Origin: Bradyrhizobium yuanmingense
Lineage (GTDB): Bacteria > Pseudomonadota > Alphaproteobacteria > Rhizobiales > Xanthobacteraceae
Length of the DNA stretch: 64,000 bases
Direction: 5' to 3'
Assembly: GCF_029167105.1 (NCBI RefSeq)
Contig: NZ_JARFML010000015.1
Location: 62,001 to 126,000, forward strand
Of the stretch, positions 60,531-64,000 are shown piece by piece. The notes below the pieces were generated by a model. It was not told the DNA's origin. It was given only the letters and a program-made list of their open reading frames with translations, and searched no databases. How positions within the stretch are numbered: the stretch's first letter is position 1; the number at the start of each line of letters is the position of its first letter. The position numbers and the translations under genes are program-made.

Positions 60531-60616
60531 CTAAAGCGCGATGAATGCTATCGCGCTTTAGGTCGTCGTTTGGGCATGATCTTTCCGGAAAACCGCTTCG
60601 CACTTTTCCGGATCAT
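60531..60616. repeat. Intergenic repeat, family 4 copy b
   Basis: A perfect 11-pair hairpin TAAAGCGCGAT / ATCGCGCTTTA (60532-60560) is followed by GCATGATCTTTCCGGAAAAC and CACTTTTCCGGATCAT, which match the element at 18530-18612. It lies at the 3' end of the oxidoreductase gene and could work as a terminator. Confidence 0.8.
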
Positions 60617-60618
60617 AC

Positions 60619-61653
60619 CTAGGCCTTGTCCGGCCCGACCCGGACCAGCTGCTTGCCGAAATTGGCCCCCTTCAGCAGGCCCATGAAGGCGCCGGGGGCG
60701 CTTTCCAGGCCCTCGGTGACGAACTCCTTGTACTTGACCTTGCCGTCGCGAACCCAAGTGGACATGTCGCGCAGGAAGTCGCCGTGGCGGGCTGCGAAGT
60801 CTGAGACGATGAAGCCGCGGAAGGTCAGCCGCTTGGTCAGCGTCGCGCGCATCAGGCTGGCCGCCCATTTCGGCGGCTTGGCCTCGGTGTCGTTGTAATG
60901 GGCGATCAGGCCGCAAACCGGCACGCGTGCAAACGGGTTAAGCAGCGGGAATACCGCCTCGAACACCGCACCGCCCACATTCTCGAAATAGACGTCGATA
61001 CCCCCAGGGCAGGCGCCCTTCAACCTGGCGCCGAGATCGGGATCGCGGTGATCGATGCAGGCATCGAAGCCGAGCTCCTTCACAACGTAGTCGCACTTGT
61101 CCTTGCCGCCGGCGATGCCGACCGCGCGGGCGCCCTTGATCTTGGCGATCTGCCCCACTGCCGAACCGACCGCGCCGGACGCACCGGCAACGACGACCGT
61201 CTCGCCCGGTTGCGGCTTGCCGATGTCGAGCAGGCCCGTATAGGCGGTCATGCCGGGCATGCCGAGCACACCGATCGAGGTCGAGATCGGCCCGAGCTTG
61301 GGATCGACCTTGATCAGGCCCTTGCCGTTCGAGATCGCATGGGTCTGCCAGCCCGAGCGGATGCGCACGATCTCGCCGACCGCGAAATCGGGATTGTTTG
61401 AGGCCGCGACCTCGCTGACCGCCTCGCCTTCCATCACGCCGCCGACCGGCACCGGAGCTGCGTAGGACGGCCCTTCGCTCATGCGCCCGCGCATATAGGG
61501 ATCGAGCGACAGCCAGATCGTGCGCAGCAGGACTTCGCCCTGCCCTGGCGTCGGAACGGCGAATTCCTCCAGGCGAAAATCAGACGGCTTGGGTTCGCCG
61601 ACGGGACGCGCGGCGAGAACGATGCGTTTGGCGCTATGTTGACCTTGGGCCAT
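60619..61653 (-). CDS. NADP-dependent oxidoreductase (CurA/leukotriene B4 dehydrogenase-like MDR)
   Basis: 344 residues from the ATG at 61653. Zinc-free medium-chain reductase: LSLDPYMRGRMS, GMPGMTAYTGLLDIGKPQPGETVVVAGASGAVGSAVGQIAK (Rossmann AxxGxxG region, read in parts) and VDVYFENVGG-like IDVYFENVGG. The family reduces activated C=C bonds (curcumin, 2-alkenals, prostaglandin-type enones) with NADPH. GGAGGAAG lies just upstream of the start. Confidence 0.93.
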   Translation of the reverse strand: MAQGQHSAKRIVLAARPVGEPKPSDFRLEEFAVPTPGQGEVLLRTIWLSLDPYMRGRMSEGPSYAAPVPVGGVMEGEAVSEVAASNNPDFAVGEIVRIRSGWQTHAISNGKGLIKVDPKLGPISTSIGVLGMPGMTAYTGLLDIGKPQPGETVVVAGASGAVGSAVGQIAKIKGARAVGIAGGKDKCDYVVKELGFDACIDHRDPDLGARLKGACPGGIDVYFENVGGAVFEAVFPLLNPFARVPVCGLIAHYNDTEAKPPKWAASLMRATLTKRLTFRGFIVSDFAARHGDFLRDMSTWVRDGKVKYKEFVTEGLESAPGAFMGLLKGANFGKQLVRVGPDKA

Positions 61654-61840
61654 GGCTTCCTCCTTTTGTCGTTCGATATGGACGGAAGCGGAGGCAGGTA
61701 GCTGCGTCAACACAAAAGCGGTGGAGCGGTTGGCTCCTCGGCGCCGAGGGCGCGTCGGCGTCCAATCAAGGCCTATCGCCGATCAAGCTTGTTCAGATCC
61801 GTTGTTGCCGTTTCCAGCATTTTGTCCGACACGGCTCCCT

Positions 61841-63406
61841 TCATTCGGGTAGCCCGGCCATCCGCATGCCCTCCGAGGCGAGCGCGAAATCCTGCGGACG
61901 GCGGACAAGCAGCCAATCCTCCAAAACGCCGACCCGTAAAGTCCGATCCAGCCTGCGGACGTGGGCCATCGCTTCACGGGCGTCGTCCATCCGCCCGGCC
62001 AGCGCGTGGCTCGCCGCCATGAAGGCGGCCACCCGCAGGACGTTCGGCATCTGCCGCGACGCCCGCTGCAGTGACGCCACCGCCTCGTCGAAGCGGCGGC
62101 AATACAGATGTCCCATCGCGATCCCGGTCTGCATCTGAAATATCTCGGGGTCGAGCGGGCTGAGCCGCATGGCTCGACTGAAATAGTCGATCGCGCTGTC
62201 GTGTTCGCCCATCGAGATTCGTTGATACCCGCCGAGATACCAGATCGTCGACGAATTCGGATTGAGCACCAGCGCGCGGTCTACATGGGCGACGCAGGTG
62301 TCCAGATCGCCGCCGAAATGGGGCCATGCGTGGCCGCCACGGCACAATGCAACTGCGTCGTTCTTGTTCAGCGTCACCGCGCGCTGGCACAACCGCGCCG
62401 CCTCGGCGCCATCGGCGGCGCGGTCTGCGAGCCAGCGATTCATCTTGCGCCAGTAGAAGCACCACGCCGCCATGCCATAGGCCGCAGCAAAGTCCGGATC
62501 GCGATCGATCGCCCCGTAGAACAGCGGCAACGCCGCATCGATTCCGTCGCGGGTCGCGGTGTGGAATTGCGCCAGCCCGCGGAGATAATAGTCGTAGGCA
62601 TCGAGGCTTTCGGTCGGTTTGCGCTTGGCGCGTTCGATTTCGGCGAGCTCGAGCTGCGGCGCAATCGCGCCGACGACGCTGGCGGTGATCTGGTCCTGCA
62701 GCTCGAAGATGTCGTCCATCGCGCTCTCGAATCGCTCAGCCCACAGATGAGCGCCGGTGGATGCGTCGATCAATTGCCCGGTGATGCGCACACGGCCAGC
62801 GGAGCGGCGCACGCTGCCTTCCAGCACGTAGCGCACGCCCAGTTCGCGGCCGATTTGCTTCACATCGACCGCGCGGCCCTTGTACGTGAAGCTGGAATTG
62901 CGGGCGATCACAAACAGCCAACGGATTCGCGACAGACCGAAGATGATGTCCTCGACGACCCCGTCAGCGAAATAGTCCTGAGCGGGGTCCCCGCTCAGGT
63001 TCAGAAACGGCAGCACTGCGATCGAGGGCCGGTCGGGTAGATCGAGCGCAGCAACCGGCTTCTCCGCCGACGGCACGATCGCGATGCGCTGATCGACCGC
63101 TACGTGCACCTCGCCGACAAAGCGGAACCCCTTGCGCGGAACGGTTCGAATCAGCCGCTGCCCCTCTCCACTGTCTTCCAGCGCTTTGCGCACAGCGTTG
63201 ATGTGGCTGGCCAGCGTCGATTCCGAGACGATCCGCCCGCCCCAGACCGTGTCGAACAGATCGTTCTTGCTGACGACGTGGTCGCGGTTGCGCACCAGAT
63301 ACAGCAGCAGATCGAAAGCCTGCGGCGTGAGGCTGACCGCCCCGGAGTCCCGCCGCAACTCCCGCCGGTCCTCATCGAGGACATAGGCTTCGAAGGTGAA
63401 CTGCAC
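61841..63406 (-). CDS. Winged-helix (OmpR/CadC-type) regulator with TPR C-terminus
   Basis: About 521 residues from a GTG at 63406 (VQFTFEAYVLDEDRRELRRD); an ATG at 63454 would add 16 residues. Residues 1-95 are a Trans_reg_C winged helix (LTPQAFDLLLYLVRNRDHVVSKNDLFDTVWGGR). A middle domain (PSIAVLPFLNLSGDPAQDYFADGVVEDI) is followed by TPR-like repeats. No membrane segment and no receiver or cyclase domain is seen. Such proteins are numerous in rhizobia and their signals are mostly unknown. The divergent gene at 63602 is a candidate target. Confidence 0.87.
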   Translation of the reverse strand: MQFTFEAYVLDEDRRELRRDSGAVSLTPQAFDLLLYLVRNRDHVVSKNDLFDTVWGGRIVSESTLASHINAVRKALEDSGEGQRLIRTVPRKGFRFVGEVHVAVDQRIAIVPSAEKPVAALDLPDRPSIAVLPFLNLSGDPAQDYFADGVVEDIIFGLSRIRWLFVIARNSSFTYKGRAVDVKQIGRELGVRYVLEGSVRRSAGRVRITGQLIDASTGAHLWAERFESAMDDIFELQDQITASVVGAIAPQLELAEIERAKRKPTESLDAYDYYLRGLAQFHTATRDGIDAALPLFYGAIDRDPDFAAAYGMAAWCFYWRKMNRWLADRAADGAEAARLCQRAVTLNKNDAVALCRGGHAWPHFGGDLDTCVAHVDRALVLNPNSSTIWYLGGYQRISMGEHDSAIDYFSRAMRLSPLDPEIFQMQTGIAMGHLYCRRFDEAVASLQRASRQMPNVLRVAAFMAASHALAGRMDDAREAMAHVRRLDRTLRVGVLEDWLLVRRPQDFALASEGMRMAGLPE

Positions 63407-63601
63407 CACAAAGACCCTGATTGAAACCCGAGCGGCATCCCGCTCTCGGCGCACCCCAGCCGAGGCTGCTGCGCCCTGTTTGGACGAAACTGCAAGCAGA
63501 TTTCAAGCGAAAACCAAGGGCGCTGCACGTCCATACCAAGGTCTTGGGCCGGATTCTGGCGCATCCTGCCGCCTCTGCAGCGAACGAGACGCGAGGGCAC
63601 A

Positions 63602-64000
63602 ATGAAGATCGTGGTGATCGGCGGCAGCGGCCTGATCGGTAGCAATGTGGTGCGCAGGCTTCAGGCCAAAGGCCACGAGGTGGTCGCGGCCTCGCCCTCC
63701 TCCGGCGTCAACACGCTGACCCGCGAGGGCCTCGCCGAAGCAGTCGACGGCGCACAAGTCGTGATTGACGTAGCGAACTCGCCGGCCTTCGACGACAAGA
63801 CCGCGATGGATTTTTTCCGGACCTCCGGCCGCAACCTGCTGGCGGCCGAAACCGCCGCCGGGGTGAAGCATCATCTCGCGCTGTCGGTGGTGGGCACCGA
63901 CCGACTGCCGACGAGCGGCTATTTTCGCGCAAAGCTCGTACAGGAAGAGCTCGTCCAAGCATCAAGCCTTCCATACACCATCCTGCGCGCGACGCAGTTC
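63602..64000 (+). CDS. NmrA/SDR-type NAD(P)-binding protein, N-terminal part (cut by window edge)
   Basis: 133 residues visible, continuing beyond base 64000. MKIVVIGGSGLIGSNVVRRL is a Rossmann GxxGxxG fingerprint, and the following AVDGAQVVIDVANSP, VVGTDRLPTSGYFRAK and YTILRATQF belong to the atypical SDR/NmrA-like family. It is divergent from the winged-helix/TPR regulator. Confidence 0.9.
   Translation, partial: MKIVVIGGSGLIGSNVVRRLQAKGHEVVAASPSSGVNTLTREGLAEAVDGAQVVIDVANSPAFDDKTAMDFFRTSGRNLLAAETAAGVKHHLALSVVGTDRLPTSGYFRAKLVQEELVQASSLPYTILRATQF

Overview
The window is high-GC chromosomal DNA from an alphaproteobacterium, most likely Bradyrhizobium or a close relative. This is inferred from gene content: an orfA-pit phosphate operon with a Pho box, large liv-type ABC operons, NnrU, PAS_5 and DUF429 proteins, and several families of short palindromic intergenic repeats. 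No rRNA, true tRNA, CRISPR array, insertion sequence or prophage was seen. Most of it is ordinary core and metabolic sequence.

Layout. 1-5.6 kb: end of a TauE-like permease, a small secreted protein, radA, cvpA-purF and an SDR. 5.8-11.1 kb: an orphan Liv-type binding protein, then (minus) a YfgM-like protein, a lipoprotein, der and an MFS pump. 11.2-17 kb: acyl-CoA synthetase, nnrU, two exported proteins and prfC. 17-19.4 kb: a guanidine-II riboswitch with the SMR exporter sugE/gdx, and orfA-pit under an inverted Pho box. 19.4-24.1 kb: a complete liv operon. 24.4-28 kb: small metabolic and unknown genes. 28.1-31.9 kb: a structured RNA with terminator, four tandem Y-RNA-like units, the Ro60 orthologue rsr, and rtcB. 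32-44.9 kb: an ECF sigma factor, serine hydrolases, GNATs, a ThDP enzyme, a MarR-GNAT fusion, MFS, cupins, TetR and ArsR modules and a degenerate peptide deformylase. 45-46.7 kb: a VapBC-type toxin-antitoxin pair and an HNH nuclease. 46.8-53.1 kb: guaA, a cupin, a cold-shock gene, an RsmB-like methyltransferase, a MAPEG protein and a phosphoesterase. 53.2-60.1 kb: a LacI-controlled amino-acid uptake and catabolism operon. 60.1-64 kb: an oxidoreductase, a winged-helix/TPR regulator and a partial NAD(P)-binding protein.

The most interesting locus is 28.09-31.96 kb. Four tandem RNA units share a 5' box (GGTGGTGAAG, four variable bases, a CTGTTACTTC-like half) and a 3' box (TCGCCCGTTCCCC-like). 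Three contain a circularly permuted tRNA mimic: T arm, then an acceptor-like stem closed by a loop, then a D arm or a replacement hairpin. They run directly into rsr and then the RNA ligase rtcB, so scaffold RNAs, the Ro60 ring and an RNA-repair ligase appear to form one unit. Bacterial tRNA-mimicking Y RNAs (YrlA class) are known; a four-copy array with graded tRNA likeness and a basal stem abutting the rsr Shine-Dalgarno is worth a close look.

The 53.2-60.1 kb operon is also coherent. A PLP-dependent D-amino-acid deaminase, a polar amino-acid ABC transporter, a RidA enamine deaminase, an aspartoacylase-family deacylase and a LacI regulator follow a perfect 22-bp palindrome at the promoter. 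All identifications come from reading sequence and motifs; no database search was run.
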